Source: Bradyrhizobium sp. dw_78
GTDB taxonomy: Bacteria > Pseudomonadota > Alphaproteobacteria > Rhizobiales > Xanthobacteraceae
Assembly: GCF_018449525.1 (NCBI RefSeq)
Contig: NZ_JAAVUS010000012.1
Location: 1-64,000 of the forward strand
Length of the DNA: 64,000 nucleotides
Direction of reading: 5' to 3'
Positions 43,997 to 52,749 of the stretch are shown one piece after another (positions within the stretch are counted from its first letter, which is position 1; the number at the start of each line of letters is the position of its first letter). Both the position numbers and the translations under genes were made by a program. The notes below the pieces were generated by a model. That model saw only the letters and a list, made by a program, of their open reading frames with translations, did no database searches and was not told the DNA's origin.

Positions 43997-44302
43997 ATGT
44001 TCGACATGGTTGCTGACAGCAATAGCGAAATTGCCTGGCACCGGGCACAACTCAAAAAGCACCGCGAAGCCTTGAAGGCGCTGGAAGTCTCGAGATTCAC
44101 GATCGGCGAGATGGCCGACGCCAGGAAGCCCGGCGAAATGCAAAAGGCGGTCGCAGAACTCAAACGGAAAATCGCGCAGTCCGAACGCTGCATAGCGGCC
44201 TATGAGCGGCAAACCCGGCGCCCCCTCACCACAGACCTGCAGACCCTTGCCAATGTCAGCTGGGGTAGCTGGAATGCCCGGACCAACGGCGGCCACCGGT
44301 GA
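43997..44302 (+). CDS. Hypothetical coiled-coil-like small protein
   Basis: From ATG 43997 the frame encodes about 101 residues beginning MFDMVADSNSEIAWHRAQLK. Charged helical sequence follows (KKHREALKALEVSRFTIGEM; KAVAELKRKIAQSERCIAAY). The pattern suggests a short coiled coil. An earlier ATG at 43952 is possible. I associate such proteins with Bradyrhizobium but know no function. Confidence 0.55.
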   Translation: MFDMVADSNSEIAWHRAQLKKHREALKALEVSRFTIGEMADARKPGEMQKAVAELKRKIAQSERCIAAYERQTRRPLTTDLQTLANVSWGSWNARTNGGHR

Positions 44303-44429
44303 CGCGCCGAGCCCGATCAAGCAGTTCAGCTTTGTCGGCCGGACGGACAATCGGGGATGCGGCCAGCCCGCGATTTTCTGAAGCACCTTGATCCTCGACA
44401 TCAAAATTCCTGACATCAAAATCCAGCCG

Positions 44430-44564
44430 CTATTTTCCAGTCCCGTTCGGCAGTTTGATCGGAACATGCCGCGCGGTACTCACAATGACCGGACTACCGT
44501 CGGGATGGGCCTGCACCTGGCTCCGGAGAGTCTCCAGAAGCAGAAAGAACTTCTCGGCAAGCAT
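44430..44564 (-). CDS. Small conserved-looking 44-residue protein
   Basis: On the minus strand, ATG 44564 follows AGGGAGG at good spacing and encodes MLAEKFFLLLETLRSQVQ followed by a Pro/Val tail ending RHVPIKLPNGTGK. I recall very similar short proteins in Bradyrhizobium genomes, function unknown. Overlapping plus-strand frames here lack this support. Confidence 0.55.
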   Translation of the reverse strand: MLAEKFFLLLETLRSQVQAHPDGSPVIVSTARHVPIKLPNGTGK

Positions 44565-44759
44565 GGGCGTGACCTCCCTGATGAAACGCATTTCCCGGAT
44601 TGGTCGAGCCGGCGCGATTGAAATTCAATCACTTGTTTGGGAGCAGCCGGGTGCGAGGCGCCGGGCCTCGCATGAGACGAGGCCGCGCCGGCATCAAGCC
44701 GATGGCGTCAAATCGATTGAAATTCCGCGGCGGCGCCTGCGCCCGGTTTCTTGGCTGAT

Positions 44760-45563
44760 TTATTGGCCGATCGTATCGCTGACGCCGTGCCAAATCTGGT
44801 CCTTCAAGGCAATGAGCGGCGGCGGCGGCAACGTCGCCGGCGGCTCCGTTCGCTTAACGCCGCCTGCGACCAGACTGCCGACATCGATTTCGCCGTCCGT
44901 GTAATAGGAATCGCCGCCGCCATTGCGGCCAAACAAGGTCGGGCCGACGCCCGAGATCTGGAACAGGGCATCGACCATCCCGGCATTGCTCAAATCCCGC
45001 ATCAGCAGATCGCGTTCGGCATCGATGTTCGGCGCGATGTGATGGGTAACCTGCCCGGTGTAATGGCTGAAGCCTACCCCGCGATCATAGGTCGCCGCGC
45101 CGAGCCAGACCGGACGGCCGTCCATGCCCTTTTCGAGCACCAGCCACAGCCGGACATGATGCCGCCGGTCCGCGCTTTTGCCGTCAGGCTTCTCGAACGC
45201 GAGCTTCTCCTTTTTACCTTGATAATAGAGTGGGCTGACGGGAGCGTCGGTGTAGGGCCGGTCGAGCACCACGCTGCCGATGATCTCGATGCTGGTGCGA
45301 AACGTCACGGGATCGGCCGGAAACCAGCCCGCCGCCTCCATGGCGCGCAACACGTCCTGCTCGCTGCCGACCAGCCCGACATTGAGCGCGTCGCCCGGAA
45401 TGCCGCTGCCGGTCTGCGTTACCATCGGCAGCGAGGCCAAGCCCGGCTCATGCTCATGATGGGCCCACAACGCCGGCAGCGCGGCATAAGCCAGCAGGAA
45501 ATAGACGATGGCCGTGGCCGAAAGCACGAACAGCCAACGTTTCTCGGTTTGAAGCAGTTTCAT
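44760..45563 (-). CDS. LssY C-terminal-domain membrane protein
   Basis: The 267-residue product has one N-terminal hydrophobic segment (WLFVLSATAIVYFLLAYAAL) and then an LssY_C-like domain: LNVGLVGSEQDVLRAMEAAG, WFPADPVTFRTSIEIIG, RHHVRLWLVLE and HYTGQVTHHIAPNIDAERD. The domain is exported and its role is unknown. Part of the family is linked to secretion or envelope functions. Confidence 0.8.
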   Translation of the reverse strand: MKLLQTEKRWLFVLSATAIVYFLLAYAALPALWAHHEHEPGLASLPMVTQTGSGIPGDALNVGLVGSEQDVLRAMEAAGWFPADPVTFRTSIEIIGSVVLDRPYTDAPVSPLYYQGKKEKLAFEKPDGKSADRRHHVRLWLVLEKGMDGRPVWLGAATYDRGVGFSHYTGQVTHHIAPNIDAERDLLMRDLSNAGMVDALFQISGVGPTLFGRNGGGDSYYTDGEIDVGSLVAGGVKRTEPPATLPPPPLIALKDQIWHGVSDTIGQ

Positions 45564-45874
45564 TCAAATCGCTCTATGCCGTGCGACCCGTACATGGATT
45601 GCTAAATTCCGCCTCACGGTTCCGCGGGGCGGGAAAACCGGAAAGGGGCAGGCGTAACCAACGGTGCGCATTATGGTTTCCATGCGGCAAAGGGCGATGT
45701 GATATCCGTACGATTGGGGAGCGTATGGCGCGGTTTACCGCAGAATCGTTTGCAGACGACGTTGCGTCGCCTGATGCACAGGGCTACAAGCCGCGTTTCA
45801 TCGCGCGTACAATTTGACCGACGTGGCGTATGATCGATGATCTCGCAACAAACAACAAAGGCGACAAGACTTCT
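45564..45874. promoter_or_regulatory. Divergent intergenic region
   Basis: This region separates the LssY-like gene (minus) from the DUF6481 gene (plus). It should hold both promoters. I see no clear operator. Confidence 0.3.
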
Positions 45875-46228
45875 ATGAGCGGATTCAAGGAACCTGGCTT
45901 CGCAGACCGACAAAAAGCCGCTCAGCAGGCACGGCAAAACATTCTGGACAAGTTCCGCGCCCAGCCGGGTGCCGACGATCCGGAGGTCATAAAACGCCGG
46001 GCCGAGCGTGAGGCTATCGCTGCCGCGCGAGCCAAGGCCAAAGAGGCGCAGGAGGCAGCGAAAGCTGAACAGAAGCGTCGCGAGAAGGAAGAGGCCGCCG
46101 CCGCAGCAGCACAACTTGCGCGCGAAAAAGAGGAATTTGAGGCAAGGCAGGCCGCGCTTGAAGCCGAGCAGAAGGCAAAGCGCGATGCTCGCTATGCGGC
46201 CCGCAAGAACAAGGGCAAAAAGAAATAG
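45875..46228 (+). CDS. DUF6481-family protein
   Basis: The 117-residue product begins MSGFKEPGFADRQKAAQQAR and is then an almost continuous Ala/Lys/Glu helix (KAKEAQEAAKAEQKRREKEE), ending in a lysine cluster. The start at 45875 matches the family; the frame is open from 45830. Proteins of this group are common in Bradyrhizobiaceae and their role is unknown. It is highly charged and probably cytoplasmic and helical. Confidence 0.78.
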   Translation: MSGFKEPGFADRQKAAQQARQNILDKFRAQPGADDPEVIKRRAEREAIAAARAKAKEAQEAAKAEQKRREKEEAAAAAAQLAREKEEFEARQAALEAEQKAKRDARYAARKNKGKKK

Positions 46229-46237
46229 CCTGACACT

Positions 46238-46273
46238 TTGCGGGCCCGCCTTCGAGTTCAGGCGGGCCCGCAA
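46238..46273. terminator. Long GC hairpin between convergent genes
   Basis: TTGCGGGCCCGCCT (46238-46251) and AGGCGGGCCCGCAA (46260-46273) are perfect 14-bp inverted arms with an 8-nt loop. It serves both the DUF6481 gene and the MxKDx gene as a two-way terminator. Confidence 0.85.
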
Positions 46274-46295
46274 GACTTCGAGAGGCTGATGCTTA

Positions 46296-46529
46296 TTACT
46301 TCGCCATCTCGTCCTTTTTCATGCCATCTTTCTTCATGCCGTCGCCCTTTTTCATGGCGTCCTTGGACATCGTGTCCTTCTTCATCATCGTATCCTTGGA
46401 CATGGTATCTTTTTTCATCATGCTGTCATTTCCCATCTTATCCTGAGCGAAAGCGGCGGGGGCCAGCGTCAGGCTGAGCGCGATAGCCGCGATAGAAACG
46501 CCAAACGCGGTGCGGGTACGTATGGTCAT
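46296..46529 (-). CDS. MxKDx-repeat exported protein
   Basis: The 77-residue product has a signal peptide (TAFGVSIAAIALSLTLAPAA, cleavage after AFA). About eight imperfect units of the form (M)KKDxM/SKDxM follow, for example MMKKDTMSKDTMMKKDTMSK. This is the pentapeptide MxKDx repeat family, exported to the periplasm. Its Met/Lys/Asp content suggests metal binding or a stress role, but this is inference. Confidence 0.85.
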   Translation of the reverse strand: MTIRTRTAFGVSIAAIALSLTLAPAAFAQDKMGNDSMMKKDTMSKDTMMKKDTMSKDAMKKGDGMKKDGMKKDEMAK

Positions 46530-46891
46530 GGCGGATTATCCTTTTGAAGAGCGACGTCGAGAGCGGCGGATGCCACTGCGGATTTGGACGCTCGTAACGC
46601 CCTCTTTGTTACCCGGATTTGGAAAGATTTTACCGCAGTGCCGTCACGGGTTTTCCGAGGGAGCCATCCAAGCCGCCGGCGAATTTAGACGCATTGTTGT
46701 CTGATTGTTGTCGGAGTTTCGCCCGGTGTGCGCCGCAGCAATACCCGGACTTGCCTCCACGTTCGGCTTCGAGAATTATCGGGCACCTTCAACTATCCGA
46801 TTAGAGAAATTTGAGGCCCATATCGGCTAGGATGCGCTCAACGTCGCTATTCGCGTCAAATTAGATGTCACTTTTTAGGGGGAACTTATCC
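46530..46891. other. Intergenic region before the TRAP genes
   Basis: No gene is found. It should contain the divergent promoters of the MxKDx gene and the TRAP operon. Confidence 0.35.
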
Positions 46892-47914
46892 ATGCTTACG
46901 CGCCGCCACATCCTCGCATCCACGCTTGCCGCACCGGCGATCCTGCGTTTTGGGATTGGAACGGCGCATGCAGCCACCACGCTGAAAATATCGCATCAGT
47001 TTCCGGGCGGTACGGTCGACAAGGGCGATTTCCGCGACCGTCTGTGCCGCATATTCGCTGCCGAACTAGCGAAACGAAGCGGTGGCGAGATCACCGCCGA
47101 TGTCTATCCGAACTCATCATTGATCAAGACCAATGCGCAGTTCTCGGCGATCCGCAAAGGCGCGCTTGATATCACCCTCGATCCTCTTCCCTATGCCGGT
47201 GGCGAGGTGCCGGAGGCCAATATTGCGCTCATGCCCGGGCTGGTCACGACCTATGATCAGGGCTTGCGCTGGAAAGGCCAGCCGGTCGGCAAGGCGCTGA
47301 CGGATTTGCTGGCCGACAAGGGCGTCATCCTGTTGACCTGGATCTGGCAGGCCGGCGGCGTCGCCAGCCGTTCAAGAACAATCCTTGCACCGGAAGACGC
47401 CAAGGGCCTCAAGATCCGCGGCGGCTCGCGGGAGATGGACATGGTGCTGCAGACCGCCGGCGCCTCCGTGCTGTCGGTGCCTTCAGACGAAATCTACACG
47501 GCGATGCAGACCGGCGCCTGCGATGCCGGCATCACCTCTTCCACCAGCCTGATTTCCTTCCGGCTCGAGGAAGTATCCAAAGCGCTGACGTCCGGCGCGC
47601 AAGCATCCTACTGGTTCATGCTGGAGCCGCTGCTGATGTCCAAATTGGTGTTCGACGGTCTGCCGAAAAAGCACCAGGACATCATCCTTAGTCTTGGCAG
47701 CGAACTCGAGGCGTTTGGCAGGAAGGGTGCGCAGGCCGACGATACCGAAGTGGCGAAGACCTACGAAAAGGCCGGCGCCAAGGTCAGCTTGCTCGATACC
47801 GCCACGGTCAACAAGTGGCGTGACATTGCGCGCGACACCGCCTGGAAGGACTATGGCGCGAAGACCGCGAAAGCAGCCAACCTGCTGAAGCTCGCTACCG
47901 ACGTCAGCGCGTGA
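46892..47914 (+). CDS. TRAP transporter solute-binding protein (DctP family)
   Basis: The 340-residue product begins MLTRRHILASTLAAPAILRF, a Tat-like or Sec signal, and shows the DctP pattern: LKISHQFPGG, DITLDPLPYAGGEVPEANIA, LRWKGQPVGKALTDLLADKG and GLKIRGGSREMD, with the substrate-contact Arg. AGGGGG precedes ATG 46892. It captures a small, probably carboxylate, ligand in the periplasm. Its stop overlaps the next start. Confidence 0.88.
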   Translation: MLTRRHILASTLAAPAILRFGIGTAHAATTLKISHQFPGGTVDKGDFRDRLCRIFAAELAKRSGGEITADVYPNSSLIKTNAQFSAIRKGALDITLDPLPYAGGEVPEANIALMPGLVTTYDQGLRWKGQPVGKALTDLLADKGVILLTWIWQAGGVASRSRTILAPEDAKGLKIRGGSREMDMVLQTAGASVLSVPSDEIYTAMQTGACDAGITSSTSLISFRLEEVSKALTSGAQASYWFMLEPLLMSKLVFDGLPKKHQDIILSLGSELEAFGRKGAQADDTEVAKTYEKAGAKVSLLDTATVNKWRDIARDTAWKDYGAKTAKAANLLKLATDVSA

Positions 47915-48465
47915 TGCACGGTCCGATTCCGGATCGAAACGACCAATCGAACGTCGCGCCGGGTAACTCACCGGTCGCGGCGTTTGAGTACGCATTGGCG
48001 TTTTGCAACCGTGTGATCCTCATCCTGGCCGCCTTGGCGCTGATCGCGGCCTGCCTTGTACTGACCGACAGCGTGATCGGACGAGCATTATTCCAGAGTC
48101 CGAATTACTGGCAGGACGAGATGGCGGTGTTCCTTCTGGTCGGCGCCACCTTCATGACAGCGGCCTATGTGCAGGGACAGCGCGGCCATATCGGCATCGA
48201 GGCCTTCGTCGGATTGCTGCCGCCGATGGTCAACCGCATCCGGCTATGGCTTGTCGATGTCGCGAGCCTGCTGTTTTGCACGTTCTTTGCCTGGAAATCC
48301 TGGACTCTGACGAACGAGGCCTGGGTCGACGGCCAGGTTACCAACTCGATGTGGGCGCCACCGCTGGCGATCCCCTACGGCCTGATGGCAATCGGCATGA
48401 CACTGTTGTGCGTGCAAATCCTGCTGCAGGTTATCATTCCCCTAAGTGGTGCGACGCGCCGATGA
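47914..48465 (+). CDS. TRAP transporter small permease (DctQ family)
   Basis: The 183-residue protein has four hydrophobic segments and the DctQ pattern GRALFQSPNYWQDEMAVFLL and GATFMTAAYVQGQRGHIGIE. Its ATG at 47914 overlaps the stop of the binding-protein gene. It forms the inner-membrane complex with DctM. Confidence 0.88.
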   Translation: MHGPIPDRNDQSNVAPGNSPVAAFEYALAFCNRVILILAALALIAACLVLTDSVIGRALFQSPNYWQDEMAVFLLVGATFMTAAYVQGQRGHIGIEAFVGLLPPMVNRIRLWLVDVASLLFCTFFAWKSWTLTNEAWVDGQVTNSMWAPPLAIPYGLMAIGMTLLCVQILLQVIIPLSGATRR

Positions 48466-49820
48466 ATGTGCTGGGAATTGGCGTCAGCTACGCCGTAGCC
48501 ACCCTGTTTGCGATGTTTTCCGGAATGCCGATCGCCTTCGCGCTCGGCGCGGTCGCATTGGTATTCATGGGCATCTACATGCCCACCGCCTCGCTCGATA
48601 CCGTCACGCAGGATGTGTATGAGGAGATGTCCTCGATCACGTTGCTCGCGATCCCGCTGTTCATTCTGAAGGGCGCTGCGATCGGCAAGTCCCGCGCCGG
48701 CCAGGATCTCTACACCGCGCTTCATGCCTGGCTGCACCGGGTGCCCGGCGGGCTTGGAATCGCCAATGTCTTTGCCTGCGCGCTGTTCGCGGCGATGGCG
48801 GGCTCCTCGCCGGCAACCTGCTCGGCGATCGGCTCCGCCGGCATCCCGGAGATGCGCAAGCGCGGCTACTCGGGCGGATTCGCCGCCGGCATCATCGCCG
48901 CCGGCGGCACGCTCGGCATCCTGCTGCCGCCTTCGATCACGATGATCCTGTTCGCGGTCGCCGCGGAAAAATCTTTGGGGAGGCTGTTCCTCGCCGGTAT
49001 CGGACCGGCGTTGCTACTGGTGCTGCTATTCGGCTGCTATGCCGTATTGCGCTTCCGCAAGGAATATGCCGCGGCCCATGCCGCCTATAACGAGACCGGC
49101 GCGACGTCGGTCATCCTCAAGCGCGACGATTTCTCCTTTGCCGAGCGCTTCCAGGTTCTGCCCCGCGTGCTGCCGTTCGTCATCCTGCTCACCGGCGTCA
49201 TGGTCGCGCTCTATGGCGGCTATGCCACGCCATCGGAAACCGCAGGCCTTGGCGGTCTGCTCGCGCTGCTGCTGATCGCATTGATCTACGGCGTTTGGCG
49301 GCCGACTGACCTCACGCCGATCCTGACATCGACGATCCGCGAATCCACCATGTTGATGATGATCATCGGCATGTCGCTGCTTTATTCCTACGTGATGAGC
49401 TATCTGCATATTTCGCAGTCGGCCGCCGAGGCGATCGTCGCCATGAACCTGTCGCGCTGGGCATTGCTCGCAGCGATCCTCGTCATGGTCGTCGTGCTCG
49501 GCTTCTTCCTGCCACCGGTCTCGATCATCCTGATGACCGCGCCGATCGTCCTGCCGCCGCTGCGCGCCGCGCATTTCGACATCATCTGGTTTGGCGTCGT
49601 CATGACCATCGTGATGGAGATGGGCCTCATCCACCCGCCGGTGGGCTTGAACCTGTTCGTGATCCGCAACGTCGCACCGGACATCCCGCTGAGCGAGGTG
49701 ATCTGGGGCACGCTGCCATTCGTGCTGCTGATGATGCTGGCGGTCGTCGTGCTGTGCTTCGTGCCGGGGATATCGACCTTGTTGCCCGATCTCGTGCTGG
49801 GGCCGGACGGCAGCCGCTGA
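48462..49820 (+). CDS. TRAP transporter large permease (DctM family)
   Basis: The 452-residue integral membrane protein has about 12 hydrophobic segments and the family motif AAMAGSSPATCSAIGSAGIP, plus GGTLGILLPPSITMILFAVA. The ATG overlaps the dctQ-like stop by ATGA. It is the sodium-driven transport subunit. Its stop is only 3 bp from that of the convergent HMG-CoA lyase gene. Leucine-catabolism genes next door hint at a branched-chain or related acid as substrate, which is speculative. Confidence 0.9.
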   Translation: MNVLGIGVSYAVATLFAMFSGMPIAFALGAVALVFMGIYMPTASLDTVTQDVYEEMSSITLLAIPLFILKGAAIGKSRAGQDLYTALHAWLHRVPGGLGIANVFACALFAAMAGSSPATCSAIGSAGIPEMRKRGYSGGFAAGIIAAGGTLGILLPPSITMILFAVAAEKSLGRLFLAGIGPALLLVLLFGCYAVLRFRKEYAAAHAAYNETGATSVILKRDDFSFAERFQVLPRVLPFVILLTGVMVALYGGYATPSETAGLGGLLALLLIALIYGVWRPTDLTPILTSTIRESTMLMMIIGMSLLYSYVMSYLHISQSAAEAIVAMNLSRWALLAAILVMVVVLGFFLPPVSIILMTAPIVLPPLRAAHFDIIWFGVVMTIVMEMGLIHPPVGLNLFVIRNVAPDIPLSEVIWGTLPFVLLMMLAVVVLCFVPGISTLLPDLVLGPDGSR

Positions 49821-49823
49821 AGG

Positions 49824-50732
49824 CTATTTCCCGGCCCGCTTCTTCGCATTCATCGCCGAGGCGACCCGGCTGACCGGCGGGCGGCCGATCAGCCTGCTGA
49901 TTTCATTGGTCGCCGCCAGCAATCCGGGCATGTCGACCCCGGTCGCAATGCCCATACCTTCCAGCATGTAGACCACATCCTCGGTCGCGACGTTGCCGGT
50001 GGCGCCGGGCGCGAACGGACAGCCGCCGAGGCCACCGGCCGCGGAATCGATCACCCGCGCTCCCTCTTCCATGCCGGCATAGAGGTTGGCCAGCGCCTGC
50101 CCGTAGGTGTCATGAAAATGCATCGCGAGGTTTTCCATCGGCACCTGACCGGCCACCGCACGCAACAATTGCCGGGCCTTGGCCGGCGTGCCGACGCCGA
50201 TAGTGTCGCCGAGCGAGATTTCATAGCAGCCGAGATCCCACAGGGTTTTGGCGACGTCCACGACCGCCTGCGGCTTTACCTCGCCGTCATAGGGGCAGCC
50301 GAGCACGCAGGAGATATAACCGCGCACCTTGATCCCATCCGCCTTGGCGCGGGCCATGACCGGCTTGAACCGCTCGATCGACTCCGCGACCGAGCAATTG
50401 ATGTTGGCGCGCGAAAAGCCCTCGGAAGCCGATGCAAACACCGCGACCACCCTGGCGCCGGCCGCGCGCGCCGCCTCATAGCCCTTTTCGTTCGGGACCA
50501 GCACGTGGAATTCGCCGCCGCCGAATTGACTGACCCCGCGCAACACCTGGTCCGAATTCACCATCTGCGGGATCGCCTTCGGCGAGACAAAGGCCCCGAC
50601 TTCGATCGTGTGCAGCCCGGCGCCGAGCAGCGCCTTGATGAAGGCGATGCGGTCCGCCACGCCGACCGGAGTCTTTTCGTTTTGAAGCCCGTCGCGCGGG
50701 CCGACTTCGACAATGCGAACGGAATCGCTCAT
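49824..50732 (-). CDS. Hydroxymethylglutaryl-CoA lyase
   Basis: The 302-residue TIM-barrel enzyme starts MSDSVRIVEVGPRDGLQNEK, with the metal and substrate residues of the HMGL/DRE family. It has MHFHDTYGQALANLYAGMEE and the catalytic cysteine loop GGLGGCPFAPGATGNVATED. It splits HMG-CoA to acetoacetate and acetyl-CoA at the end of leucine breakdown. It is last in the minus-strand unit after the carboxylase subunits. Confidence 0.92.
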   Translation of the reverse strand: MSDSVRIVEVGPRDGLQNEKTPVGVADRIAFIKALLGAGLHTIEVGAFVSPKAIPQMVNSDQVLRGVSQFGGGEFHVLVPNEKGYEAARAAGARVVAVFASASEGFSRANINCSVAESIERFKPVMARAKADGIKVRGYISCVLGCPYDGEVKPQAVVDVAKTLWDLGCYEISLGDTIGVGTPAKARQLLRAVAGQVPMENLAMHFHDTYGQALANLYAGMEEGARVIDSAAGGLGGCPFAPGATGNVATEDVVYMLEGMGIATGVDMPGLLAATNEISRLIGRPPVSRVASAMNAKKRAGK

Positions 50733-50740
50733 GGCTTGCC

Positions 50741-52747
50741 TCACGCTGCCGCCGGCTCGACTTCGGCGAGCTCAACGCCTTCCTGTACGATGTCGCCGAC
50801 CCTGCATTTGATCTTCTTCAGCACGCCCGCGAAAGGCGCGCGCAGGGTCTGCTCCATCTTCATCACTTCAAGCGTCAGGATCGGCGTGCCCTTCTCGAGC
50901 GTGGCGCCCTCCTCCGCCAGCAACGCGACCACAGTGCCCGGCAGCGGCGCGACGATCCGGTCTTCGCCGGCCTGTTCCTCGTCGCCGGCGCCGAACGGAT
51001 CGACCCAGCGCAGGTCAAAACGGCCGTTGCGCGTGCGCAGATACAGTTCATGGCCTTCGATCACGGCGACGATACGCGACTTCGTGCCGTCCAGCGTCAC
51101 CTCGAAACCGCCATCGCCAGCCGGCGAGAAGGCGAAGCCGAATTGGCGCTCGCCGACCGACAGGGTGGCGGGTCCGTTGCCGTAGCGCAGCGCCACCTTC
51201 AGTTCGGCGCCTGATCCCTGGCGAAACGAAAACAGCCGCTGGCGGCATCCGACCGGCATCCAGCCGAAGGTTTGCCACGGCGAATGCACGTCGGCCTGCG
51301 AGGTCTTTTGCTCCTCACCGAGGATCGCCGCCACCGCCGCGCCCAGTTCAAGATCGCCCGGCGCCCCGGACACATCTGTCAGGCTGTTCAGATTGCGTTC
51401 GATAAAGCCGGTGTCGATGGCATTGGCGCGCACATCCGGATGCGTCACCAGCGCCGACAGGAAGGGCACATTGGTCACAACGCCGCGGATATCGGTTTCT
51501 TCCAGGGCGCGATTGAGCCTGTCGATCGCCCCCTGGCGCGTCGGCGCCCAGGCGATCACCTTGGCGAGCATCGCGTCGTAATAGGGCGAGACCGTATCGC
51601 CCTCGCGATAACCGGCATCGATGCGCAGGCCATCCACTGCCTCCGGCGTGCGCCAGGTCTTGATGCGGCCGACCGACGGCATGAAATTCTTTTGCGGGTT
51701 CTCCGCATAGACCCTCGCCTCGATGGCGTGTCCGTTGAGCGTGATTTGGTCCTGCGTCAGCGGCAGTTTTTCGCCGAACGCCACCCGCAATTGCCATTCG
51801 ACGAGATCGGTGCCGGTGATCAATTCGGTCACGGGATGCTCGACCTGCAGACGGGTGTTCATCTCGATGAAGAAGACGTCGTTGCCGTCAGAGACGAATT
51901 CGATCGTGCCGGCGCCGACATAATTGACCGCCAAAGCCGCCTTGCGCGCGGCGGCGCACACGGCCTCCCGTTGCCGAAGGCTAAGCGTCGGCGACGGCGC
52001 TTCTTCGATCACCTTCTGGTGCCGGCGCTGCAACGTGCATTCACGCTCGAACAGCGACAGCAAGTTGCCGTGGCTGTCGCCGATCACCTGCACCTCGATG
52101 TGGCGCGGGTTCTGGACATATTTCTCGATCAGCATGCGGTCGTCGCCGAACGCAGCTTTGGCCTCGCGCTTGGCGCTGACGATCGCGGGCGCAAGCTCGG
52201 CCCCCGAGCCGACCACCCGCATGCCGCGGCCTCCGCCGCCCGCGGAAGCCTTGACCAGGACCGGAAAGCCGATCCTGTCGGCAGCCTTCGCCAACGTCGC
52301 CTCGTCCTGCGCCTCGCCGTGATAGCCCGGCACCAGCGGCACGCCGGCTTTCTCCATCAAGGCCTTGGAGCCGGATTTGGAGCCCATCGCGACCATCATG
52401 TCGGCGGTGGGGCCGACGAACACCAGCCCGGCATCGGCGCAAGCCTGCGCGAATTCGGCATTCTCCGACAGGAATCCATAGCCGGGATGGATGGCTTCGG
52501 CGCCGCTCCGGCGGGCGGATTCGACCACACGCTCGATGTTGAGATAACTGTCGCGCGCCCGCGCCGGGCCGAGCAGCACGGCCTCATCGGCTTCGGCGAC
52601 ATGCATCGCACCGCGATCGGCTTCGGAAAAGACCGCGACGGTGCGCAGGCCCATCGCCCTGGCTGTGCGGATCACGCGGCAGGCGATCTCGCCGCGATTG
52701 GCGATCAGGAGCGTGCGGAATCTTCGGTAAAGCCTGGAGCGATCCAT
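50741..52747 (-). CDS. mccA: Biotin-dependent acyl-CoA carboxylase alpha subunit (methylcrotonyl-CoA type)
   Basis: The 668-residue protein has the biotin carboxylase domain (FRTLLIANRGEIACRVIRTA, SAGGGGRGMRVV, EMNTRLQVEHPVTELITGTD) and a C-terminal biotinyl domain with the target lysine in LEVMKMEQTLRAPFAG at about residue 630. It carboxylates biotin with ATP and bicarbonate. A GTG at 52753 overlapping the beta-subunit stop is an alternative start. With HMG-CoA lyase beside it, methylcrotonyl-CoA is the likely substrate. Confidence 0.92.
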   Translation of the reverse strand: MDRSRLYRRFRTLLIANRGEIACRVIRTARAMGLRTVAVFSEADRGAMHVAEADEAVLLGPARARDSYLNIERVVESARRSGAEAIHPGYGFLSENAEFAQACADAGLVFVGPTADMMVAMGSKSGSKALMEKAGVPLVPGYHGEAQDEATLAKAADRIGFPVLVKASAGGGGRGMRVVGSGAELAPAIVSAKREAKAAFGDDRMLIEKYVQNPRHIEVQVIGDSHGNLLSLFERECTLQRRHQKVIEEAPSPTLSLRQREAVCAAARKAALAVNYVGAGTIEFVSDGNDVFFIEMNTRLQVEHPVTELITGTDLVEWQLRVAFGEKLPLTQDQITLNGHAIEARVYAENPQKNFMPSVGRIKTWRTPEAVDGLRIDAGYREGDTVSPYYDAMLAKVIAWAPTRQGAIDRLNRALEETDIRGVVTNVPFLSALVTHPDVRANAIDTGFIERNLNSLTDVSGAPGDLELGAAVAAILGEEQKTSQADVHSPWQTFGWMPVGCRQRLFSFRQGSGAELKVALRYGNGPATLSVGERQFGFAFSPAGDGGFEVTLDGTKSRIVAVIEGHELYLRTRNGRFDLRWVDPFGAGDEEQAGEDRIVAPLPGTVVALLAEEGATLEKGTPILTLEVMKMEQTLRAPFAGVLKKIKCRVGDIVQEGVELAEVEPAAA

Positions 52748-52749
52748 CG

